Assembly: GCF_039555335.1 (NCBI RefSeq)
Contig: NC_092642.1
Span: 18,505,208 to 18,569,207, forward strand
Direction of reading: 5' to 3'
DNA length: 64,000 nt
Origin: Amphiura filiformis
Lineage: Eukaryota; Echinodermata; Ophiuroidea; Amphilepidida; Amphiuridae
Both the position numbers and the translations under genes were made by a program. The notes below the pieces were generated by a model. The model did no database searches, was not told the origin of the DNA, and saw only the letters and a program-made list of their open reading frames with translations. Positions 13,313-25,600 of the stretch are shown in pieces; position 1 is the stretch's first letter, and every line of letters begins with the position of its first letter.

Positions 13313-13502
13313 GTTTACTTCTTGTAAAATAAACTGCAAACGGCAGCTATGTAACAAACATGGTCAATTGTACTATTTGAGTATCACTTTGTATGTACGG
13401 CAATAGCTGCTTTGTGGTAAATTATTTCACAGGTCATATGAGGTCACGTCAGGGTCAACTTTCGCGCAGACGACGCATGCGAATCGAACACAACACAACA
13501 AC
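13313..13502. promoter_or_regulatory. Probable bidirectional promoter of TM2D3 and EIF2B5
   Basis: Only about 190 bp separate the two divergent start codons. The segment contains a GGTCACGTCA word (ATF/CREB-like half-site) at about 13443 and a CpG-bearing stretch at 13460-13490, unlike the AT-rich surroundings. No TATA box is evident. The promoter function is inferred from the gene arrangement. Confidence 0.6.
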
Positions 13503-13575
13503 ATGTCAGGGAAAAAATCGAAGGGAAAATCAGAAAATCTTCTGGAACAGGAAGAAGTTTTGCAAGCACTTGTAA
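13393..13575 (+). other. Upstream ORF overlapping the EIF2B5 start
   Basis: Three in-frame upstream ATGs (13393, 13438, 13478) open a reading frame ending at 13575. This is 70 nt past the EIF2B5 ATG and in a different frame. If the transcript starts upstream of 13478, this would reduce initiation at 13503. The transcription start is unknown. Confidence 0.4.
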
Positions 13576-13628
13576 TAGCAGACAGTTTTAATGAACAATT
13601 TGCACCAATAACACGTGAAAGGCCCCGG
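13503..13628 (+). CDS. EIF2B5: EIF2B5 exon 1 (start codon)
   Basis: 42 codons, Lys/Ser-rich at the start, then [20 protein letters not shown], matching the conserved start of the pyrophosphorylase-like fold. It ends in phase 0 at CGG|gtaagt. The following 8.6-kb intron is the longest in the gene and carries an inverted transposon arm, a 240-bp MITE, a TTAA element and a 1.8-kb TIR element. Confidence 0.93.
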
Positions 13629-16600
13629 GTAAGTGGCTTTTATAGCATGATGATCATGATGATACTATAGGCTACCGGCTACACTAGACTCGTTGAGTCT
13701 CATGGACGCCGTTCCTATGTCCATCAGACTCGTATTTCCCATTTTGGATGTCAATGGGAAATACACATAACGCTTTGCGCGGTTAAAAAGTTGAAAAAAA
13801 TCTTTAAAATTTTAAATGTATATAAAAGTGGTACCAACCGTTTGTGTTGCTAATTTAAGACTTCGTTGAAACAAAATTAAATCAAACATTTTAGTGTCCA
13901 AAAAGGCAAAAATAAATTCTGCGGGCACCCTTGCGAAGGTTCAAATTTGAATCGGACGAAAATATCCGATCTTTGCGATCAAAAACACAAAATTACAACT
14001 TTAAACATACTATTGGCAAAAGACATTATTATTACCAAACAATACAGAATAGAAAATTTGACATCATTTTCTCAAAATATTGAAAAAATTTGCTCACTAG
14101 ACATCGAAAAAGTAGGCAATCCAATTCCCGTTCAAACGCGTGGGAAACTGAAAGTGCGATAATCGTGACTAGGCTACACTTTGATTGCAGAAATAGGAAA
14201 GCTTACATTTTTTGATAGCTGCATAATTGTGTTCACAATTTCGAAGTATTTCATCATCCATGTCCATTTGACATGTTTGATTGAGAACTTTTGCTGAATT
14301 TGCTCTAAATCAAATTAAACTTTAGAAAATGGCGATCCTGACTTTTAGACCATCGACCACCCGCGCTATTCATGCTATTATAGGTACAAATTGCAAATTT
14401 ATCATATTAAACTTTCGCAACGTTAAACATACATGATTTCAACTGAACAAACATACCTTTTATTCCATCGAACAGCTTTATTTTGTTCCAAAATTCACGC
14501 TTTTTCTGCTATTTTTGGGTAAAAAGCTGGTAACAAAACAGGTGATGCCAGCTCCCAAGCCAACACTGCGCTTGATGTGCGCTAATTTGTTTTGACGGCA
14601 CAATTACGCTAGCGTATCATGCACTTTCAGCGCGTTTTTTACTGCGTGATTAATTTGCATTCATTCAAGATGGCGATATTTCTCAACGTGACCCATGTGT
14701 TTTACCCCGTAATTTCCCCCATTACTCAAAGCCCTGCCCTCGTCACAATATTTTAGCTTCTTGGATATCATCGGAAACATAGATTATTAAATTAGGTAAA
14801 GTTGTTTTCTTTAAACTTCCGTGGTCCGGGTACGCGCTGGTGAATTGCGATCGCGTAGAAGTGACAAGGTCGCCTACTACGCGCGGCGCCGAACTTAGGA
14901 CCAATGGGTCAGCCGGCTTGTTGTCAAGTGCATTGATCAACCAATCAGCGTGATTGTTTATTGCTTTTGTGTTTACGCTGCGTATGCGCGATACGCTGAC
15001 AGGCACGACCACGGAAGTTTAAAGAAAACAACTTTAGGTCACTGTATTTTTAAAGATTTTTAGATGATTTTTACGATGAAAAAAATTAATGTTTTAAGCT
15101 TCTTTTAAAAAAATCGTTTAAATTAGCTTGTTGGATATTTTTGCTTAAAAGGAGGATTTCGTGATCCTAGCATCCTCTTTTTATGATTTCAGTACATATC
15201 CACAAAAAAAGCCTATTCACAAAATTCCAGTTGATTCCGATTTTGCGTTTGCGAGTAATATGCATGATTATGTGTATTACACTGCTCCATAGACAATGCG
15301 TTGTAATTTCGTTCTGGTGCACCAGAACGAAATTCAAATTTCACGATATCTTTGCAAAACGAATTAATCTGCAAGAAATATTTTGTACAAAATACATTAT
15401 GTAGTTTCCAGTGACATAAAAATCTTAACTTTTTTTGAGAAAAGTGGGGGGATGAGGCTGTGGATCACGAAAATGCCCCTTTAAGGCCAGAGTAATGGAA
15501 GACACATTCGTCCACGCCCGAATTTGAGATTTCTTGATATTTATCAAAACTAAGATATATTCTTTCACTTGAAACTGATAAAATACAACTTGCTAATATT
15601 AAATTCTCGATCATGAGAGCCAGACACGTTTTGCTTGATTTATTTCACTCTTTTCAACTCTAAAAAGTCACATGGCTCAAGACAGCTTAGTAAATTGGCG
15701 GAAATAATGAGTCAGAAATGGTACATCCTCTCATGATCGAGAATGCGAAATATTTACACGTATTTTTGTGATTACTCTTTTCAACTCTAAAAGTCACATG
15801 GCTCAAGACAGCTTAGTATTAAATAATGTCAGAAATGCTTGGCGAATGCGAAATGGCGTTAATGTCGCTCTCAAACTCTGCGCGTATGTCCAACGCAGTC
15901 AAGGCGCATTCGGTATGTTTTTAAGGCCGGCAAATGCGGTGTAAACAAAACACAAATTTGCAGTCAAAATGGCACTTGGATTTTTTAATTATTTTGAATT
16001 TTGGCGCACTAAAAGCAGACATTATAAATTCATTGTTGCAAAAAGATGCATATTAAGACCATGCATCAGGTACAGCTTTTACAAGCGTGAAAGTCTTGCT
16101 GTTTTAAAATATAAAGGACATTTTGTGCATAATTTTGACATTTTTTTACTAAAACGTCGATTTCTCATAGTTCACTTTTGACAATATTGCACGATTTTTG
16201 TGACAAGATAACTCGAAAATATGCAAGTAAAAGGTAAACTTTTGCACTATCGTTTAGAGTACATCAAAGTCTAGGGAAGGTTTTCTCATTTTTTTGAAAT
16301 ATTTGTTTTAAACAAAAATATACACCATTATGTGCAATTTTTAGCTGAATAGAATGACAAAATTGCTTTTTTCACATGTTTTTTTTAATATTTCGAAAAA
16401 AGAGACAAATTTCAAAAAAATAAAAAAAACCTTCCCTAAGTTCATGTCTCTTCTTTGTGAAAAGCTAACTGATTTTTTTTTTACTCCGAACTGATTTTTT
16501 TTTAAGTTGTCACAAAAAATTGGGGGTAAAAAGTGATTTTTGTGATTTTATCAAAAACTTCGAGATTTTTGAAAAAATGTGGCGTCACCATGGGATTCAT

Positions 16601-19600
16601 TGACTCATTTCCTTTCCAAAAATGTATAGTTTTATATACTTTGGAGACCTATACAATTCAGAAATAATGATGCTCGAAAAGGTCCATGTTCTCTCCCATT
16701 ACTCTGCCCTTAATACCGTAGTTTAAAGCTTGACTCCTACATGTAAAGATGAAACTTTTAGTTTAAGCTTGTTAGAATATTAAACCTTGATGAAATAGTA
16801 ATATTTGAGCCCTATATAGTGTAACGGGACCGAGCTTGCCCCTAATACTTTTGTAAACGACTGATGGAGAAGACTAGCCTTCTAAAACATACAAGTGGTA
16901 GCGTAGTATCAAAGATTAGAATTCTCCCCATGACATGTTGAATCAGTGATGCATGAAAGGAGAAGTAACAGGTAAAAATGAGACTTTACAATTCTGTTTT
17001 ATATTTGCTTCTTTTGTTATATCTTGTATTGTTATTTTGCTTTCATATTTGTCTTATCACATCACAATTCATAACTACAAGTAAACACTGGTAAATGGGC
17101 TATTTCATTATAAATGACACGTTCACAAAAATGGCTTTTATCATATCTGGTTGATATAATTAGGGTGATAATGCAGTGTTATTAACTTAATTCTAAGTAT
17201 GCCACAAACTACAAGCTACATGAGCATTTTTACAGAATTCTGTCTATTTTTGTATAAAAAAATTGCCAAAAGGTACATTTTTAACCCAATTTTGGAGTCC
17301 CATTTCATTTTGCCCATGTATTCTGAATAAATTCTTTGAAAAATTAGGTACATTCTATGGCAATGTGCTTGTTGCAATGAAAATATGATATGTGTGGAAC
17401 ATCATGCAAGTTGAATGGTGAAAATTGGTGCAAAAATGTTAAAATTCAGAGATTCTTGCAAAATTGGCATTTTATGTTAAATAAAAAAAATGAGTGTCCT
17501 CTCCAATTCATGCCTCCATTTTTGTTTTAAACATTAAAGAGGAAATATAAACCCTTACCCTACCTGTATAATCTGTGTTATATTACCAATTGATGGGACA
17601 GGGCACTGATTGAGGAATTCATTTATTTTACATACAGTAGACCACTTGTTCTTGATACCACAGTTCCGCGTTAAAATTTGTCCTCTCCAGAACTGAAGTT
17701 AATTACTAATTGTTGAAATAAGAAGGATTATATCATAGAATGTGAAATTTGTAGAGGAAGAGTGGTCTTCCTTCTACCAAGGTGGCACATGATTTGGTAT
17801 TTGTTGCATTTTTGCAAGCCTGTATCCACGATTCTGTTTGCAATTTAACAAATGTCCTCTCCAGCACAATTATGTCATTTCCATGAATTGGTAAACAAAC
17901 TAAAAATAAAAATTTCAAAGAGCCAAACCCACAAGAAATTTTTTGCATTTTATTGCAAATTATGCTTACAAACCACTTTAGTGTTCAAATTATTGTTCAG
18001 TTGTTGAGAACACATATGATATTATTCTGCATTGAACTTGGTTAGCTAAAAATTGCAATATTCCTAATTTAACCAGAATATTAACCCTGTTTGTAGTGGA
18101 TTTTAAATGCTGGGGATCTTTTATGCAATAATATTGATGCAATAATATTGATGCAGCTATTTCTAAAGTTTTAAAAGTATGCTTTATTATGTGTTAAAAA
18201 ATGTGTCCTATCCAGAACAAATGACACAGGAGGGGTCTTTTATTTTAGGTTTTACATGACTAGTACAACAGATTGGCACTTAATGACAATACTCACTTAT
18301 GCATCAGTGTAGCTATTGGGCAGGACAAAATGACTATTTCATGAATTTTACTCATGATGAGAAACTAATTTTAGCTTTGACCTTAAAATACTGTAGCATC
18401 ATTTATTGGGCAGGACAAAATGACTATTTCATGAATTTTTCTGGAAGATTTTATCCTTAAAATATGTAGTAATTTTGCACCATTTATCTGGATTAGTATC
18501 AATTTACTAATTGTTTTATATTGAAACTGGCATATTTAAGACACTGAAGTGTAAAGGAACATACAACAATTATTACAGACTAAATATGAATAAGTATGAA
18601 CCCAATGTTGGTTACATATACTCTTTCAAAGTTGTGTATTAAATTGTTTAAAAAATGTCCCTCCAGGCGGCAGCTATGTTTTACACAGCAAAAATTCAAT
18701 TTAATTTTTTAATGGTTCCTGAGGGTTTGACGCTCTAATATTTTGAGAATTATTGACACACCATCTGAACTTTGAAATGATAATGAATTTGCATGAAATA
18801 AATGAGTTTGAATTTTGACCCCTTTTGGGACTCAATGTTGTCATTTATAATGAAATAGCCCAAATACACAATCTCTGTTGATGATCATGACGATATTTCC
18901 TTATTTCTCTCTTTTAAATCCAAATAAATGCTGCGAATATACTATCTGCTTGAATAATCAAGAAGCATAAAAATACAATTTAATCAACAGAATCTCTCAT
19001 CACATGACATAGTCGTAGGCTAGGCCAAGGCCTATACTACAGAGTATCCATGCCTGTAGGCCTACACCAAATACGAGCTTGCCATGCCGTAATGCACAAA
19101 ACACAGTGCCCATGGTGCCTTTCCTGGACTTTGGGGATATTTCACGCCCAACTTTGCATCCAGGCTGCCAATGCAATGCAATTTTAGAGCCTAGCCTAGA
19201 TTACTCCGGCTGTTGCATAGCCCTTGCATGCATGGGTGGGACTGAGCCCACCCGGCAAACTGAAATTTCTTGCGTCGTACATGGCCTTTTATACTCTCCT
19301 GAACGCGTTCATGGAACCTTTTGGCGGCTGCGTTCAAAGCGTAGGCTAAGCTCCGTTACTATGGATATTGCGCAGTCACTCCGCGCCAGGCGCTCACTTT
19401 CGAAATTCAGCAATCTAATAACTAGAACAACTGTCATGACTGTTAAGTGTTTTTAAATCAGGAATCAAACTGATGACCCCTTTTTGACCATGTAAAGCAT
19501 TAAAATACTAAAAATATCTTTAAATTCAGTGTCCAAATCAAGGTTATCCCGAGGATAACTAAGCATAAATTCTGCTTGTCCTCAATACATTTTGGTTGTC

Positions 19601-22600
19601 CCCAAAATGTGTCATACTTTGGTAAAATATTGTGGTTGTCAGGGATAAGTACATAGCTCAATAAAGTGATTTTTGGACAAGAGGACAAGAGGATAAGTGC
19701 TTATTTCGAACACTGTCTACATCCTTAAACAATTGCATCTTAAATAATCCAAAGTTTGATCAACAAAAGCCGTTTTTTAAGGAAATTTACAATTTTTAGG
19801 AAAACTTGTTTACGTTCCCAGACGATTTCTAGCTGGCCGGGGAATTTCAAAATGACAAATCCAAAATTCTGTACACAACACAAGAAAAACCTGAATTTTG
19901 TCCTGAATATTTACTCATAGACGGTATGTAATACCTTATTTTGTTCCTGACAAAATTATTTACACAATATTATAAGATCTCCGTACAACTTCTAGCAGAA
20001 AAGTGCAATTTTGAAGCCAAATTCACACGCACGACATGACAAATTTTCAACACTCGACCTCTCGGACGACCGGACTGGTCATCAAATACAAATATTTACA
20101 AAAATGTATAATAACTATCAAAAACTACCACGAACACGTGAGCATCGTGACTTTTCTCTAAATATGAATTTGACAAAAGCTGAATTCGGCCATTGACAAC
20201 ACACGGGAGGTAAGCTTAAAAACAGGCCAAAAATCTGAAATCGCATTTTGGCTCTCCGTTTCAATAGCGAGGTGGTCTAAAAGTCAGGATTGCCACAATT
20301 TAACCCAATTTTAGCCATCTAGTTGTTTGTAATATATCTTTTCTAGCGATCTTCATATATTTTTTTCAGGGTCTAAAAAAAGACCGAAAATACATGACGC
20401 CAGAATCAAGGTTAAGCGTGTGGAGTACGCACACTTTTCGGCAGTCCACGCTTTTTAATACGTGCCGGTTCGAAATTCTGAGGGTTTAAACTTTGGGGGT
20501 TTAAACTTTTTGGGTAAAAAGCGTGGAATGATATAAAGCGTGGATTAAAATAAAAAGCGTGGGGCTTCTTCCAACTTACAGTATATTTTTATTGAATGAT
20601 AAAATAATCAGAGTTCCAAGAAAAATCGCCAAAAATCCTAGTGCATCAGAATAGGTCCTGTGGTTCTCCAAAGTTTCCAAAACTTAAAAAATTAAAATGT
20701 TTTTTTTGTTTGTTTGTTTTTCCGGGATTTCCCGCGAACCCCAAATTTTTACCCAGTTTTTCCAGGCCTGCATCCGGTGTTGGAGTCTACAAAAGATTTC
20801 TGTTTTGGACTAATTTACCTGTAGTTACAGTGACTGGAAAAGTTTTGGTCGAAATCATCCTTTTTGACAATTTTCTTCAAAACTGAACATTTTTAGTTAA
20901 ATCTGGCGTCACCGTTGGACAGGGTCTTAGGCAGGATTTGAAGGTTTAGAAAAATGGATGTGCAACTTAATTTGAAAATTTTTTTTTTTAAAATGTTATA
21001 CAATTTAACCCAATTTTAATACCATCTAGTTGTTGTAATATATCTTGAGCATTAACGATCAACTTTTCAAGCTTCATATTTTTTTCACAGGGTCTAAAAA
21101 AGACCGAAAATACATGAAATTCGAAAAGCTTAAAGTGAAAAAAAAAAGTTTGTCTAAAAAATTAAACAGTTTGACAAAAAATGAACACCTTGGTCATGTT
21201 AGAAGTTGTATTAGGCATAATTGATTAGATTCTCAAGCCTGTAGCTATTTTCGTTTTCTCCTGTCCTTGCATTTTTAATGAATGCAGGTACTTTTTCTCA
21301 CGTTACAAAAATTAATGGGTAGGGGTAATATTTTATTATTTTTATCAATGTTGATGTATTTAAAATTACATAAATTTGGTATCCACTTGCAGCGTATAAA
21401 ATTCTGCATAACCTGACAAGTAAATCATCATCATACACCACTCCTATCAGAAGATATATTGGTGCAAAGCTCATCATTTGTCCGAAACTGCAATTTTTGA
21501 GTAACTTTTGTCACATGCAATGTCAAATTTCAACGAATCTCTTGCAAAAACTATGCAACAACTTGACAAGTTACAAAAAAACTGATGAATTAAAAAGTTA
21601 TGATCATAACCTAATGCTTTTATATTGCAAAAACTCATATAATGTTGGGTCTGTGGGTATACAAAGTTGAATGGTGAAAAATTTTGTCACTCGAAAATGG
21701 CCTTTTTTCGGAAAAATCGGCCATAAATCCATATTTTGTGGCTTTATGGTTCAAGATATCAGGTTTAAATAAAACAATTCATAAACTACAGACATTTTTA
21801 CCCTAGAAATGTCTTAATACAATATTTTTTATGGTTATTTTCACCCCTAAATACATTTTTCACACTTTTGGCAGTGAAACCGGGGTCAGATCTCGAACCC
21901 TGTCCTAAGTCCTTGACTGAGCTGAAATTTGACAGAGTTGCAGTAATACCTCTGTCATACCCTCTGTAAAAAGGTTAAAATATTGAGGTTATTTGAGTTA
22001 CATTAAATCACCAGCTTCTTTTTCGAATCATATTTTTCTGATTTATTTATTAGGTTATTTCCATTCTTTATCATAATTATAAACACTTAAGATCAACAAT
22101 TTAGGCATTAAAAGGCCAAAGCGTTTTCCATAATTCCATGGCTCAGACCAACCTTAAAAGTATGGTACCGGTACGGTACTTTGAATGTTGATGATATAAT
22201 CATGAAGAAATTCATTCATATTTTGCAGGCTTTGATACCACTTGTTAACACACCACTGATAGACTACACTATTGAATGTCTGGCAACCGCTGGTATCCAA
22301 GAAGTTTTTGTCTTCTGTTGTGCACATGCAGATCAAATAAAGTCACATTTAGAGTAAGTACAATTTAGTAACCCATGCAGATCAAATAAAGTCACATTTA
22401 GAGTAAGTACAATTTAATATATATGCCATTTTAAAACTGTTTGAGATAAGCCCAACATGTGCCGATACTGATTTTCATATGGTCTTTGTCAACAAGTTTG
22501 ATACACATTAAGAGAATTTTCAGAATTAAAGTTTGATCAAATGAGAGGAATTCTTAAAGATGCATATGGATTGCCCAAAAGAGCTTTAGTTGTGTTTTTA

Positions 22601-25600
22601 GAAAAGGAATTTGATAGTAAATGAAAGAATGTTAAAACTGTGTGGTGTCGAGAGAAAGATACATTTGTGTAATTTTAAGTTATTCACTCAAGGAAATCTC
22701 ATTAATATCGCTATATCAGTGGATTAAAAGGTCTATATCATTTAACAAACTCCCACTTTCTAACCATTTTAAGTTCAATTGTATAACTGATAGATATATT
22801 TCATTGTACAGATCATCGAAATGGAATGCCAAGACATCACCAGTGTTAATCACTCCCATACTGTCAGAAGGCTGTCACTCAACAGGCGATGCATTGAGGG
22901 AGATTGAGAGGAAATCTCTCCTACGTGGTCATTTTGTTCTTGTAACAGGTGATCTAGTTTGCAACATGCAGCTGAAGCCGCTGATTGAAATCCACAAGTA
23001 AGATGATCCTAAATGAGCTTTGAACCAAATCCTGTGTACACCCCATAGACATTGGCTATAAGTCCCACTGTTTGTTGATGTTTTTTTTGTATTCAGGAGA
23101 TTTAGTTTGCAACATGCAGCTGAAAACCACTGATTGAAATCCACATGATGCTGAGGTGAACATAACAAACTTGTATGTTTTGAAGACTCAGCATAACATC
23201 AATCAAAGCTTGATTATACCCATATTTGAGACTCTGCATAACATTTCAAAGCTTGATTATATCTCCATATTTGAGACTCGGCATAATTAATATTTCAAAG
23301 CTTGATTATATCTCCATATTTTATAAGATACTGGTATGATCAACATTGTTCAGAAATACTTCGATCAGCTTCACAGGTTGTAACCATATATGCTCCATTG
23401 AACTAAAGTGTAGAAATATGAATGTGTTGGCCATGGCAGATTTGCAGTTTGTATTGTCCATTTTGGAGTACACTTAGGGATTTAATCATGTTTCACCGTT
23501 GTTCATCACCGTTTAACAACGATGCGGCGCGTCGTCTCGCGTGGTTTATTTCGCGAGGGCAGCTTTAGCTGCCCGGCCGGCAAACTGCGCAGACGCTGCC
23601 GACGCGAGTTGTTAAACGGTGATGAACAACGATGAAACATGATTGAATCCTTTCAACAACGAAAAGAAGCTAAATATCGTATAATTCACGATTACTTTAC
23701 GAGGAATGTCAGTTAATCATTGCCACTCAGCCTTACAAAAACTTCGATGATTTTTCTTTTGATATCAGCAATAAAACTACAGAATAAAACGGCAATGTTT
23801 AGCCGCTATCTGAAAAATACTGGATTCAACTTGTAAGCTGGCATACGCACAAAGGTTCCAGGCATGACGAATTTTACGCGCTCTCGCGTAACGCGTAGTC
23901 GCGTTCGCGTATACGCTACAGTAAAAGTGTGGGTTCATCACGGTTTAACAACCTGTTGGCTCCTGTACAAAGGTATAGGAAGAGTTGTTGAAATAGCTAA
24001 TCATGCACACATTAAAATAAGGTGGGTCCTACTTTTGTTTGAGGGTCACTGGATTTCTTGAAAGGCCCTCTACTTTTTACATGCTTTATCATTTTCATAG
24101 GAAAGACCTGGTGACCCCACTGCCTTCACAGATGTACCTTTTTTTTTTATCTTTCACATCACAGATGTACCATACCGTATACATGTATATGCACATTAAT
24201 ATGCAAACAGAAACATGCAACAAGAGGGGAAGGATTTGATGATATATTGTTGTTGTTTTTCTTGTACAGAAATCGATACCAGAAAAATAAGTCATCTGTA
24301 ATGACTTTGGTTTACAAGCAAGCATGCCCTGGACACAGGACTCGGTCAGCGGTTGATGACTTCCTAATAGCAGCAGACAAAGAACAGAGACTTCTTAGCT
24401 ATCAAAAAATCAAAGATAAGAGCAGGATTCGATTTCCATTGGTATGTTGCGTTGCCGAGCAGATTTTGCCGGGGATTTTATTTGTTTTTATGCGGGGATT
24501 GAGTTTTAAGGTGTGAGAGTGTGATTACACACCATTGCGCAACTTAAATTGCCTTGCTGGGTACGAATTTATAGAACACTTCGATTTCTTAACTTCTTAT
24601 TGAGTGTAATTTAATACCACGCCTAACAGACCACCTCAACATTTTCAGAAGTGCGATTTGTAGCATGCCTGTTATTTGCAGAACTCATCCCTGTTTTGAA
24701 GCAGTGGGAATTTTCTATGCAGATTGACGATAGTGAGATTCAAACTCCTAGAATGAGCAGGAATGTTTGTGACTTGATTGCTGCCTCATGCACCTTGTTA
24801 TCACATATCATACCATCGTCACACTATGCTGCACAACTTGATTTCGGGATTCAATCATGTTTCACCGTTGTTCATCACCGTTTAACAACGATGCGGCAGC
24901 GTCGTCTGCGTGGTTTATTTGAGGGGCTTTAGCTGCCCTCGCTGGCAAGTAAACCACGCAGACGCTACCGACACGAAGTTGTTAAACGGTGATGAACAAC
25001 GGCCAAACATGATTGAATCCCTTTCAACAACGAAAAGAAGCTAAAGATCGTATAATTCACGATTAGGAGAAAATGTCAGTTAATCATTGTCACTAAGTCT
25101 TACAAGAACTTCGATGATTTCTCTGTTAACATGGTTAATATCAGCAATAAAACTACAGAATAAAATGGCAAAGTTTAGCCGCTACCTGAAAAATACTGAA
25201 TTCAACGTGTAAGCTTGCATACGCACAAAGGTTCCAGGCATGACGAATTTACGCGCTCTCGCGTAGAACGCGTAGTCTCGCTTCGCGTTCAGCGTATCGC
25301 TTCAGTAAAAGTGTGGATTCATCACGGTTTAACAACGGTTGGCTCCTGTACAAAGGTATAGGAGGAGTTGTTGAAAAGTGAATGAGTTGCCAATAATTCA
25401 TGCTATGATTCAATCAGCCAATCAGAACCTGTCCAAACTTCTGTGATAATTAATGTAAGACATGTTTTCAAAACAATGATGCAGATTGTGCAAATTTACT
25501 TGCAAGACCCGTTGTGATCAGAGGAGGCTTAAAGGCATTCCTACAATGCACTATGTTTGGGAAATTTGACCAATATAACCTAATTTTAGAGGCAAAGTCC

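Noticed and set aside
19079..19456. 125-codon plus-strand ORF as a gene
   Set aside because: No domain, no splice context, and composition like surrounding intron.
22929..23168. 79-codon minus-strand ORF
   Set aside because: It is antisense to EIF2B5 exon 3 and its duplicated end; the repeated peptide simply reflects that duplication.
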